Source of the DNA: Lachnospiraceae bacterium | GTDB lineage: Bacteria > Bacillota > Clostridia > Lachnospirales > Lachnospiraceae | Direction of reading: 5' to 3' | Length of the DNA stretch: 41,076 bases | Assembly: GCA_017440575.1 (NCBI GenBank) | Contig: JAFSGY010000048.1 | Span: 1-41,076, forward strand | Shown: positions 34,382 to 41,076 of the stretch, piece after piece | Position numbering within the stretch: the stretch's first letter is position 1 | How the letters are laid out: each line of letters starts with the position of its first letter | Made by a program: the position numbers and the translations under genes | Notes under the pieces: generated by a model | What the model was told of the DNA's origin: nothing | Seen by the model: the letters and a program-made list of their open reading frames with translations, nothing else | Database searches by the model: none

Positions 34382-35770
34382 TTATCGAGATATCTTATAT
34401 AGAATAAAATCATTTTGCTCAATGCCAAGTGTTGCGATATACTCCTTTTTCAGTCCATGCTCTATAAGCGTAGTCTCTGACAGCCATGGCGATACACAAC
34501 TATCAAAATACCATATCGTATCGTAATCAGAACTAAAGTCCATTTCCCCAAGAAAGCACAGCTGCTCCTCGTCAAAATAGCACTCATATATGAAACCATA
34601 AATCTCATAATTATATAAAATGATATCCTTTTCTCCTAGATTATGATTCATATACGCCAAAAGCTCTTCTGTATGCGTACTGTTATACTCTTTCTCATAA
34701 TTCATGTAATAAGAATTAGCAATCATACTTACCAAAAAGAGACTCAGAAACACATATGGAACCTTTTTTTCTCTCCCAAAGGTAATAGCCAACGCAAGAG
34801 CCAAAAGCCCCATACAAGGAAGTAAGTAACGTGCTATAAAAAATGGAGTTACATATATAGAAACCATGATGCCTGTAAAGGCTGTCAGAAATGGAATCGC
34901 ATACAGATATATTGCATATAAAGCCTTCTCCCGTACTCTCTTAATATATGTTATACATAACAGCAAACTAACTGCGCACAACAATGTGAAAATTTCCGTC
35001 GTAAAAGGAATCCTGGAGCTAAAAATATCTGATATATATCCCAAAACGGTTTCTACCGTAATTTCTTCAATCCAATAATTATCTACTCTATTCCTCGTCT
35101 GGATAAAGAGTACCACAAGCCATGGAATATAGCATACTCCTACGAAAACTCCAGAAAGCAGCCATTTATACGGAAATCGTTTGTTCTTTATCACTAACAT
35201 CAAGCCAAGTATTGCATAGATAAAAACCGCACTGATCATCGCAAAATTATGAGTGTAGCACGCAAACAAAGCACTGATACTCAAAAGTATCCAATGCTTT
35301 GGCGTTTCAGCACGGTAGACACCATAAGCAGATAAAGCCGCTAATGTAATAAAAAAAATCGTCCAGCTATACATTCGAATCTGTACACCGTATTCCATGA
35401 CACATGGAATGGCGTTTAAAAAAAGCACAAACAATATTGCAGTACGTCTGCCAAACCATGGTGCAATATAAATATAGGAAAGCAACATAGTCAGCGTCAT
35501 CGGAATAATCGATACTATTTTGAACGCCTGAATACTTGAGCCAAATATAGAAATAAAGACCTTAACAAGAAGATAATACAAAGGCGGATGAACATCATTG
35601 GCCGTTCCCATGATAATATTCCTTACTGAATTTTCACTGACCAATTCAATAGTAAATGCCTCATCCGTCCATATATTAGAATTAAATATTAACGAAATAT
35701 ATAACATGCTGATTCCTATGGTCAGCAATAGCAATACAATATCTGATATTTTTTTATCCCATCTATTCAT
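34382..35770 (-). CDS. GT-C membrane glycosyltransferase (PMT/ArnT-like)
   Basis: A 462-residue protein with about 11 predicted membrane helices. The first extracytoplasmic loop has NIWTDEAFTIEL, whose Asp-Glu pair is the catalytic signature of GT39/GT83-type enzymes, and NDVHPPLYYLLVKVF is the second conserved segment; YGVQIRMYSW follows. A soluble extracytoplasmic tail of about 110 residues ends the protein. It would move a sugar from a polyprenyl-phosphate donor onto an acceptor outside the membrane. The ATG at 35770 is chosen since AAAGG lies before it; the ATG at 35794 precedes that site. Confidence 0.85.
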   Translation of the reverse strand: MNRWDKKISDIVLLLLTIGISMLYISLIFNSNIWTDEAFTIELVSENSVRNIIMGTANDVHPPLYYLLVKVFISIFGSSIQAFKIVSIIPMTLTMLLSYIYIAPWFGRRTAILFVLFLNAIPCVMEYGVQIRMYSWTIFFITLAALSAYGVYRAETPKHWILLSISALFACYTHNFAMISAVFIYAILGLMLVIKNKRFPYKWLLSGVFVGVCYIPWLVVLFIQTRNRVDNYWIEEITVETVLGYISDIFSSRIPFTTEIFTLLCAVSLLLCITYIKRVREKALYAIYLYAIPFLTAFTGIMVSIYVTPFFIARYLLPCMGLLALALAITFGREKKVPYVFLSLFLVSMIANSYYMNYEKEYNSTHTEELLAYMNHNLGEKDIILYNYEIYGFIYECYFDEEQLCFLGEMDFSSDYDTIWYFDSCVSPWLSETTLIEHGLKKEYIATLGIEQNDFILYKISR

Positions 35771-35861
35771 AATATAATCATACCTTTCATACATATGTAA
35801 TCATATCATGAATCCTATTGTTTTACTAGCATCCCATAGGATAAACTAACCACTTTAATTG

Positions 35862-36188
35862 TTATTCCAACATTTCGTACAATGCCTGTAATACTGGTAT
35901 CAGCTTCTGCTTCTGATTGCTGTCAAAAAGCGAAATAACCTCTGAAATCCCTGTCTTCTCATCACCTTCCAGCTGTTCTCCAAACATAATATAATCACAG
36001 CTAACATCCAGTACCTTAGCAATGCCACATAATACCTCTGCTGAAAATCGCTTCTTCCCTTGTTCTACCTCATATAAAAATTTACTGGAAATTCCTGCTT
36101 TTTCTGCAAGCCTATCCCTTGTCATTCCTTTTGTTTTTCGTATCTCCCTAATACGAATCCCAGCTTCTCTACATAAAATATTGTCCAT
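35862..36188 (-). CDS. XRE-family HTH regulator
   Basis: A 108-residue protein. Residues 9-65 form a lambda-repressor-like HTH (IREIRKTKGMTRDRLAEKAG, then SSKFLYEVEQGKKRFSAEVL), followed by a short helical tail probably used for dimerisation. AGAGG lies before the ATG. It is divergent from agrB, with a 227-base shared upstream region, so it is a good candidate to control agrBD and itself. Confidence 0.88.
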   Translation of the reverse strand: MDNILCREAGIRIREIRKTKGMTRDRLAEKAGISSKFLYEVEQGKKRFSAEVLCGIAKVLDVSCDYIMFGEQLEGDEKTGISEVISLFDSNQKQKLIPVLQALYEMLE

Positions 36189-36334
36189 GCTTCAACCTCT
36201 TTTCTTTCGTATAAGATTTTATTACCTATTGTTCTCTTTTATCTTAATGAAACAGGAACTATTTTTATATTTTTGCGCATGAACCTAATATTTTCACGAA
36301 TAAACTCGTTTTATTTTGCATTTTCCTATCTACA

Positions 36335-36354
36335 AAACAGTTTTTTTACTGTTT
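36335..36354. promoter_or_regulatory. Inverted repeat in the agrB upstream region
   Basis: AAACAGT and ACTGTTT are perfect 7-bp arms around six T residues, about 62 bases before the agrB start. ACAGTT-like halves occur in known LytTR (AgrA) binding sites, but those are usually direct repeats; an XRE operator is equally possible. Confidence 0.45.
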
Positions 36355-36415
36355 ATGACATAATTCCTCTTTTCCTGCCATGAACAAATACACTATTCAA
36401 CAGAGGTGAAGCATT

Positions 36416-36961
36416 GTGCGTATCATATCCGATTATTTGGATTCTGTTCCAGACTTAGCCCCTGTAGAAAAGGCCAAAGTAAATTATTTTCTTTCCTGCA
36501 TCGTTTATGAAGGAAGCAAAATCATATTGTTTATTTTATTTTTTGCAATCACCAAGCATCTAAAGGAATTTATCTATTCCATGATAATCCTGCTGCCATT
36601 GCGTATTATTTCCGGTGGATTGCATTTCAAACATTATTGGGCTTGTCTAGTATTTTCATTCGGCTATTTTTATATAGTTACAATACCACTTGGCACATGT
36701 ATTCCGCCTTATGGCATTGCACTTGTTACATTAGGTATCTGTATTGTAATTAATTATCATTTAAGTCCTATTATGTCTGACTCACGACCACCATTACCGC
36801 CAGAAGCTGTCAGACGTACTAGACTTCATATTTTCATTGCTACTGCCTACGATACGATTCTAACTGCCCTATTTTACGATACCAATCTGGCACCAGTTGG
36901 ATTCTGGACTATTGTGTTGCATTCTGTGCAGCTGATTATAGCAAAATTAAAAAAGAGATGA
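36416..36961 (+). CDS. agrB: AgrB-like autoinducer-processing membrane endopeptidase
   Basis: A 181-residue membrane protein with the AgrB signature LRIISGGLHFKHYWAC; His70 and Cys77 are spaced seven apart, as are His77 and Cys84 of S. aureus AgrB. About five to six hydrophobic segments follow. AgrB cleaves the C-terminal tail of AgrD and closes the peptide ring. The gene starts with GTG at 36416, with GAGG eight to nine bases ahead. The agrD gene begins 10 bases after its stop. Confidence 0.93.
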   Translation: MRIISDYLDSVPDLAPVEKAKVNYFLSCIVYEGSKIILFILFFAITKHLKEFIYSMIILLPLRIISGGLHFKHYWACLVFSFGYFYIVTIPLGTCIPPYGIALVTLGICIVINYHLSPIMSDSRPPLPPEAVRRTRLHIFIATAYDTILTALFYDTNLAPVGFWTIVLHSVQLIIAKLKKR

Positions 36962-36971
36962 GGTGAGAAAT

Positions 36972-37106
36972 GTGTTTAATAAGTTTGTGAATACCATTAT
37001 GTCCGTTTTTTTTATAATAGTGGCAGATGTATCCTTTGGTGATATATTTACTACTGGAAACAGCTTATTCTTCTTTGGTGAGCCAGAATATCCTATCGAA
37101 AAATAG
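36972..37106 (+). CDS. agrD: AgrD-like cyclic lactone autoinducer precursor peptide
   Basis: A 44-residue peptide starting with GTG at 36972, eight bases after GAGG. Residues 1-20 are an amphipathic/hydrophobic leader, then TTGNSLFFF and the tail GEPEYPIEK. The C. perfringens precursor has CLWFT followed by HQPEEP; here SLFFF is followed by GEPEYP, so Ser31 sits in the ring-closing Cys position. The peptide has no cysteine at all, predicting a lactone instead of a thiolactone. Placement just after agrB supports the call. Confidence 0.85.
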   Translation: MFNKFVNTIMSVFFIIVADVSFGDIFTTGNSLFFFGEPEYPIEK

Positions 37107-37107
37107 C

Positions 37108-37131
37108 AAAAGGAACATTTCTGTTCCTTTT
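37108..37131. terminator. Terminator between agrD and the convergent kinase gene
   Basis: AAAAGGAACA and TGTTCCTTTT form a perfect 10-bp stem with a TTTC loop, followed by a T-rich tract on either strand. It lies two bases after the agrD stop. Confidence 0.8.
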
Positions 37132-37149
37132 CTACTCTCACATCTCCTG

Positions 37150-38400
37150 CTATTTAAAAGATACTTTAAACGACAAATAATTTTCATCATCATACATCTG
37201 ATTTTGTATTAATAGTTCTGCATTGGCTTTCTTTACAATTTCCTTTACCCTTGCTAATCCAATCCCATGTTTCTCACCTTTTGTAGTGTAACCTCGAATA
37301 CAAAACTGTTCCATTTCATTATTGGTATAAATTCGACTTATATTGGCTATTTCCAGTTCAAAACCGTTCTTATTTTTTAACAACTCAAGAATTATCCTTT
37401 TGCTGCCATCTTCCTCCAATGCTTCTACCGCATTATCAAACAATACTCCTATCAGTTCAATTAGCTCATATACCTTTATCTTTTCTACGATTTCAATGGA
37501 CTCCACTTTATATTTAATATTAACCCCTTCTTCTTCTGCTGTTGTTATCTTTGCATACAAAAAACCTACTAATGCCGGTTCTATTTGTAATTTCAGTAAA
37601 TTTCCTATTTCGCTCTCTTGTAATACATCATTGCAATATTGCTCTTGCGCAACCATTAACTCTTCCTTATTCTGAATTGAATATCTCATACATTTTATTG
37701 CATTGATATGATTTTTAAATTCATGTTGCCTAATTCGTATCGTCGCAATGGTTTCCTCAAACGCCTGATTATACAATTGATACATCTGTAATTCTTTAAC
37801 CTTCTGCTTATTTTTATTTTCTTCGATAAAAAGATAAACAAATAATAAACTTAGTATCACTATCTCAAGCCACAACTGTATGGAGTCTGCAAACTTTAAT
37901 GTGCCATTTTTACTACTCATATATAGCAATTCTATCAAGAGTCCAACATATATTATAGCACTGACAATTAACCCATTAATATTCTTAAATACATTTATTA
38001 ATGCGCTCCAATACTTTTCTTTCCAAATGGCACAAATCAATAAAACAACAATATTTACTATTATTCCTATATGTTGTTCTCGCCTCAAAACAATCGTTGC
38101 TAAAAGCATAACTAATAATTGCAAAGATAATACTATGACTGTCATTAACCCCAAAATCTTTATTGCATTTTTCCATGTTTTAGACACAATGCATCTTGTG
38201 TAAAAAAATAAACTAACATAAATAAATGCCTTTCTCAGAAATGATATTGATTCATTTTCCATCCATATCATCATTATCCATTCTACTAAAAAAATCAAAA
38301 CCATCCAAATATTAATTCTAATCTTTTCTTTGGATAATTTATGAATGCACAGCATAATGCAGACATACTCCAACAGCATCTCTATCGTTCTAACTACCAT
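37150..38400 (-). CDS. AgrC-like sensor histidine kinase (GHKL)
   Basis: A 416-residue protein. Residues 1-195 hold six hydrophobic segments like AgrC receptors. The dimerisation region has RQHEFKNHINAIKCM with phospho-acceptor His226, and the ATPase part has GVLFDNAVEALEE (N-box) and GIGLARVKEIVKKA (G-box). It presumably binds the cyclic peptide made by AgrBD. It overlaps the response regulator gene by 11 bases, so the pair is co-translated, and it is convergent with agrBD. Confidence 0.92.
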   Translation of the reverse strand: MVVRTIEMLLEYVCIMLCIHKLSKEKIRINIWMVLIFLVEWIMMIWMENESISFLRKAFIYVSLFFYTRCIVSKTWKNAIKILGLMTVIVLSLQLLVMLLATIVLRREQHIGIIVNIVVLLICAIWKEKYWSALINVFKNINGLIVSAIIYVGLLIELLYMSSKNGTLKFADSIQLWLEIVILSLLFVYLFIEENKNKQKVKELQMYQLYNQAFEETIATIRIRQHEFKNHINAIKCMRYSIQNKEELMVAQEQYCNDVLQESEIGNLLKLQIEPALVGFLYAKITTAEEEGVNIKYKVESIEIVEKIKVYELIELIGVLFDNAVEALEEDGSKRIILELLKNKNGFELEIANISRIYTNNEMEQFCIRGYTTKGEKHGIGLARVKEIVKKANAELLIQNQMYDDENYLSFKVSFK

Positions 38401-39124
38401 AATTCAACTCTTGTATAAATTTCTTTTTTATAATCAAACCTAATTCCAGCACTGCGCCATTCTTCATTCGTATATAGCGGTTCGCATCATCTATGTAATC
38501 AATATATTTTCGATTCAGAACACCACTTCTGCTATACTGTATAAATTCCTCCGAATTCAGTTTCTCTAACATAGCATTACATGTCATATAAGGAATCTCT
38601 ATCTTTTCATCCAGCAAATACACAGTTAGTGTCCGCATATAAGATTCCATATAGACAATCTGTTCTGTATCAATCGAATACAGAATTCCATCTTTTCTGT
38701 AATAAACATATTGATCTTCACGCTTATCCATAATAGGGTATTGCAATGCTTCCCGAATCGTCTTCCTTACTCTATCAAAATCAATAGGCTTTTCGATATA
38801 GCCATAGCAATGCAGCTTATGAAAAGCAACCATTGCCTGATCCTCTAATGCCGTAACCAAAACAATTGGCACAAACTTATAACGCTCCAGCTGTCTCATC
38901 TTATCAACAAAAACAATACCTGATACATCATTCTTCACTCTGCTGTCCAGCATAATATCAACCAGAAACAAATCAATTCTATTTTCCATGGCATATTTAT
39001 ATGCCATCCCCGCATCTGATGCACAATAAATAACACTGGAAGGATCGCATTCTCTTGTCAATCCTGCCAGTGCATCCATACACGTTCTATTATCTTCAAC
39101 AATTAAAACATTCTTCTTCATCAT
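38390..39124 (-). CDS. LytTR-family response regulator (AgrA-like)
   Basis: A 244-residue protein. The receiver domain (4-125) has acidic residues Glu10/Asp11, phospho-acceptor Asp56 (LVDIML) and a conserved Lys in YIEKPIDF. Residues about 137-240 form a LytTR DNA-binding domain (DGILYSIDTEQIVYMES and FIQYSRSGVLNRKYI). Gene order regulator then kinase is the reverse of the staphylococcal agr operon. It lies eight bases after the XRE gene. Likely target: the agrBD promoter and possibly surface genes. Confidence 0.92.
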   Translation of the reverse strand: MMKKNVLIVEDNRTCMDALAGLTRECDPSSVIYCASDAGMAYKYAMENRIDLFLVDIMLDSRVKNDVSGIVFVDKMRQLERYKFVPIVLVTALEDQAMVAFHKLHCYGYIEKPIDFDRVRKTIREALQYPIMDKREDQYVYYRKDGILYSIDTEQIVYMESYMRTLTVYLLDEKIEIPYMTCNAMLEKLNSEEFIQYSRSGVLNRKYIDYIDDANRYIRMKNGAVLELGLIIKKKFIQELNYGS

Positions 39125-39132
39125 TTGTACTT

Positions 39133-39801
39133 CTATTTCTCTTCAAACTTTTCCTGCATAGACAGCAACGTGTTCAACTGTTCCTCTCTATTCTTTCCAT
39201 ACCGACATTCTTCACTAATTACGGAAAGATAATAACTGTTTTCATCCATAAAGAAGCTAGGCTTACATTTTGTAGCTTCATAGATATTCGCCATTAATTC
39301 TGCATCTAATTGAATCTTTCCCTTTTCCAATTGACGATACTTCTTAATATTCACACCAACAATATCTGCCATCTGCTGTTGTGAGACGCCATATGCTTTT
39401 CTTAATCGCTCCAAAGGTGTCATATCACTGTCTGCGCTAACAAATATTTTTAACAGCCTATTCCCAATCCCTGCTTCTTTTTCATCCACAGTCAGCCACT
39501 GCTCTAATGCCCATTCACACAGTTTTAACCAACTAACAAAACGTACATTATCGCTTTCAATATAAACCTTCTCAAGACTTGGTAATATTTCCTCCGCATT
39601 TTCACCTGTAATTAGCATATCAATATCACAGCCATGCTTATGAAGCCTACTTAACACGTCATATGACAGCTTCGTTTTGCCGAGTTCTAATTTACTATAT
39701 TCACTTTGCGTAATATTAAGATGCTCTGCCATTTCTGTTTGCAGAATATTTCGCTTTTTACGATATTCCTGCAAATGGTGTACAATCGAACTATACTGCA
39801 T
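39133..39801 (-). CDS. Double-HTH XRE-family regulator heading the kinase/regulator operon
   Basis: A 222-residue protein with two lambda-repressor-like HTH units, at about 8-62 (HLNITQSEYSKLELGKTKLS) and 125-185 (GVSQQQMADIVGVNIKKYRQLEKGK). The part between them (70-120) is helical and has tryptophans, possibly a ligand or dimer domain. An inverted repeat spans its start codon, suggesting autoregulation. The order XRE-regulator-kinase shows that it is part of the signalling module. Its ribosome site is an imperfect GGAAG. Confidence 0.85.
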   Translation of the reverse strand: MQYSSIVHHLQEYRKKRNILQTEMAEHLNITQSEYSKLELGKTKLSYDVLSRLHKHGCDIDMLITGENAEEILPSLEKVYIESDNVRFVSWLKLCEWALEQWLTVDEKEAGIGNRLLKIFVSADSDMTPLERLRKAYGVSQQQMADIVGVNIKKYRQLEKGKIQLDAELMANIYEATKCKPSFFMDENSYYLSVISEECRYGKNREEQLNTLLSMQEKFEEK

Positions 39802-39840
39802 TAGCTATGTCTTCCTTGCCTTTTTTATATAGTTTGATTG
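39783..39840. promoter_or_regulatory. Inverted repeat spanning the start of the double-HTH regulator gene
   Basis: CAATCGAACTATA (39783-39795) and TATAGTTTGATTG (39828-39840) are 13-base arms with one mismatch, 32 bases apart. One arm is within codons 2-6 and the other in the 5' leader, so the ribosome site is in the loop. It may be an operator pair or a translational control hairpin. Confidence 0.5.
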
Positions 39841-39875
39841 TACGAAAGAATTATATTCCTATCTTAGACCTAATT

Positions 39876-39904
39876 TTGACTATCAGATATTTATACGCTA
39901 TATT
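39876..39904 (+). promoter_or_regulatory. Promoter of the tyrosine recombinase gene
   Basis: TTGACT (39876-39881), 17 bases, then TATATT (39899-39904), five of six matches for each hexamer, about 70 bases before the ATG. Confidence 0.65.
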
Positions 39905-39982
39905 CCACCTAACAGATGAAATATTTATTTTCTCCATGTAAGATATATTCCAAAAATACCATTTTACAAAGGAGATTTGACC

Positions 39983-40903
39983 ATGAACAACTTACAAACT
40001 GATATCAAGACATATTTAGAATACTGTCAGACCCAAAAAAGACTAGACGCAAAAACCTTAAAGGCGTACAGAATTGACTTAAAACAATTTACAGAATCAA
40101 TGCCCATAACAAATAGCCCAGACATAACCCCGTCTATTATAGAAAGCTATATAGCTCAATTACATCAAAATTTTAAGCCCAAAACATCAAAAAGGAAAAT
40201 TGCTTCTCTCAAAGCTTTCTTTCACTATTTGGATTACAAAGAAATTATTGCCCAAAATCCCTTTAACAAAATACAAATCAGATTTCGTGAACCTGTAATT
40301 CTCCCCAAAACAATTCCACTATACCTATTAGAGCTTTTTCTCTCTACATTATATACTCAACGCTCAACTGTCAAAACAGAATACCAAAAACGTAATGTTC
40401 TCAGAGACATTGCTGTAATCGAAATTCTCTTCTCTACTGGCATGAGAATTTCTGAATTATGCACTTTAAAAACAAATGATGTGGATTTATATGATAGAAG
40501 TATACTGATATATGGAAAAGGCGCAAAGCAGAGACGAATACAAATTGGAAATGACGATGTTGTAAACATTTTACACGAATATAGAAATGAATATGCGAAT
40601 GAAATACAAAAATGTAAATACTTTTTTGTCAATCAGACTGGAAGGCCTCTGTCCGATCAAGCGGTACGGAGGATGATTAATAAATATACTGCTCTCGCCT
40701 CTATAGAATTACATATTACACCGCACATGTTTCGCCATACCTTTGCCACATGCCTTTTAGAAGCCGATGTCGATATTCGCTATATTCAAGAAATGCTTGG
40801 ACATAGTTCAATCAATATTACAGAAATTTATACCCAAGTGGCAATGTCAAAGCAAAGAGATATACTTACTACAAAACATCCCAGAAGACACTTTAATATA
40901 TAA
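39983..40903 (+). CDS. Tyrosine recombinase (XerC/XerD-like integrase)
   Basis: A 306-residue protein with an N-terminal SAM-like DNA-binding part (to about 105) and a complete catalytic domain: Arg155 (TGMRISEL), Lys in YGKGAKQR, His248 and Arg251 (HMFRH), His274 (LGHSS) and Tyr283 (EIYTQV). The length is near that of XerC/D. AAAGGAG lies eight bases before the ATG at 39983. No phage or element genes surround it, so it may serve site-specific inversion or be a local integrase rather than the housekeeping Xer enzyme. Confidence 0.93.
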   Translation: MNNLQTDIKTYLEYCQTQKRLDAKTLKAYRIDLKQFTESMPITNSPDITPSIIESYIAQLHQNFKPKTSKRKIASLKAFFHYLDYKEIIAQNPFNKIQIRFREPVILPKTIPLYLLELFLSTLYTQRSTVKTEYQKRNVLRDIAVIEILFSTGMRISELCTLKTNDVDLYDRSILIYGKGAKQRRIQIGNDDVVNILHEYRNEYANEIQKCKYFFVNQTGRPLSDQAVRRMINKYTALASIELHITPHMFRHTFATCLLEADVDIRYIQEMLGHSSINITEIYTQVAMSKQRDILTTKHPRRHFNI

Positions 40904-40939
40904 ACCAGTAAATTCTCTATTTATTTCATCTTTCCTATG

Positions 40940-40967
40940 GATAATAGAAGATTATCTATCATTTTTT
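40940..40967 (+). terminator. Weak hairpin and T-run after the recombinase gene
   Basis: GATAAT and ATTATC pair around a five-base loop, with a run of six T starting six bases later. The A/T-rich stem is weak, so this is a tentative terminator; it might also be a recombinase half-site. Confidence 0.35.
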
Positions 40968-41015
40968 CAACGATATCTAACAAAAAAGTTATCAATATTA
41001 TTTTGGAGGTGCACA

Positions 41016-41076
41016 ATGTATCATTTAAGAAACTTTTTGGGGAGTAAATTTGAAAGAGTACGTTCTATTATTGATA
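41016..41076 (+). CDS. Start of an unidentified gene (runs off window)
   Basis: TGGAGG stands six bases before an ATG at 41016, and the frame is open to the window end, giving 20 residues that begin MYHLRNFLGSKFERVRS. The fragment is too short for a family assignment. Confidence 0.55.
   Translation, partial: MYHLRNFLGSKFERVRSIID

Noticed and set aside
36970-36990. ATG at 36970 as the agrD start
   Set aside because: That frame stops after six codons; the GTG two bases later gives the full precursor with proper spacing to GAGG.

Overview
The window looks like a chromosomal segment of a low-GC, gut-type Clostridia, most likely a Lachnospiraceae. Reasons are AT-rich intergenic DNA, strong GGAGG ribosome sites, sigma-A type promoters, lipoprotein and type II anchored cell-wall proteins, GH25 lysozyme domains, and an Agr-type cyclic-peptide locus. 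No rRNA, tRNA, CRISPR array, IS element or phage structural gene was recognised. No gene-free stretch exceeds 300 bases; the longest is 36189-36415.

Region 1 (1-19.4 kb, minus strand): after the 5' end of a phosphoglucomutase-type gene (own promoter) comes a long collinear set. In transcription order it is a paired small EamA/SMR-type transporter, a large GH25 protein with a tyrosine-rich acidic cytoplasmic tail, rfbB, rfbA, a second GH25 protein, rfbC, the wzm and wzt polysaccharide exporter, a fused methyltransferase-kinase, and three two-domain GT2 glycosyltransferases. This reads as an ABC-transporter-dependent pathway for a deoxyhexose (rhamnose-type) cell-wall polymer. Chain length is plausibly set by a methyl/phosphate cap recognised by the C-terminal domain of Wzt. 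rfbD is not in the window.

Region 2 (19.4-27.8 kb): a plus-strand SGNH-fold protein with degenerate catalytic residues, then minus-strand genes: a BspA-like secreted protein, two membrane ORFs that may be one split gene, a PAP2 phosphatase, an intact SGNH lipoprotein with a cysteine cluster, a WecG/TagA glycosyltransferase and a WbaP-type initiating sugar-phosphate transferase. Several have their own recognisable promoters.

Region 3 (27.8-35.8 kb, minus strand): a tightly packed set of GT4, FAD oxidoreductase, membrane GT2, SDR-like epimerase, TIM-barrel sugar isomerase and GT2, whose sugar product cannot be named. It is preceded by a GT-C membrane glycosyltransferase and a small anchored protein.

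Region 4 (35.8-41.1 kb): an Agr-like cell-density module. agrB and a 44-codon agrD are on the plus strand, convergent with a LytTR response regulator/GHKL kinase pair led by a double-HTH XRE protein; another XRE gene is divergent from agrB. The agrD product has Ser where most have Cys, predicting a lactone ring. A complete tyrosine recombinase and the start of one more gene close the window. The joint picture is a cell-surface glycan region with a peptide-signalling module at one side; a regulatory link between them is inference only.
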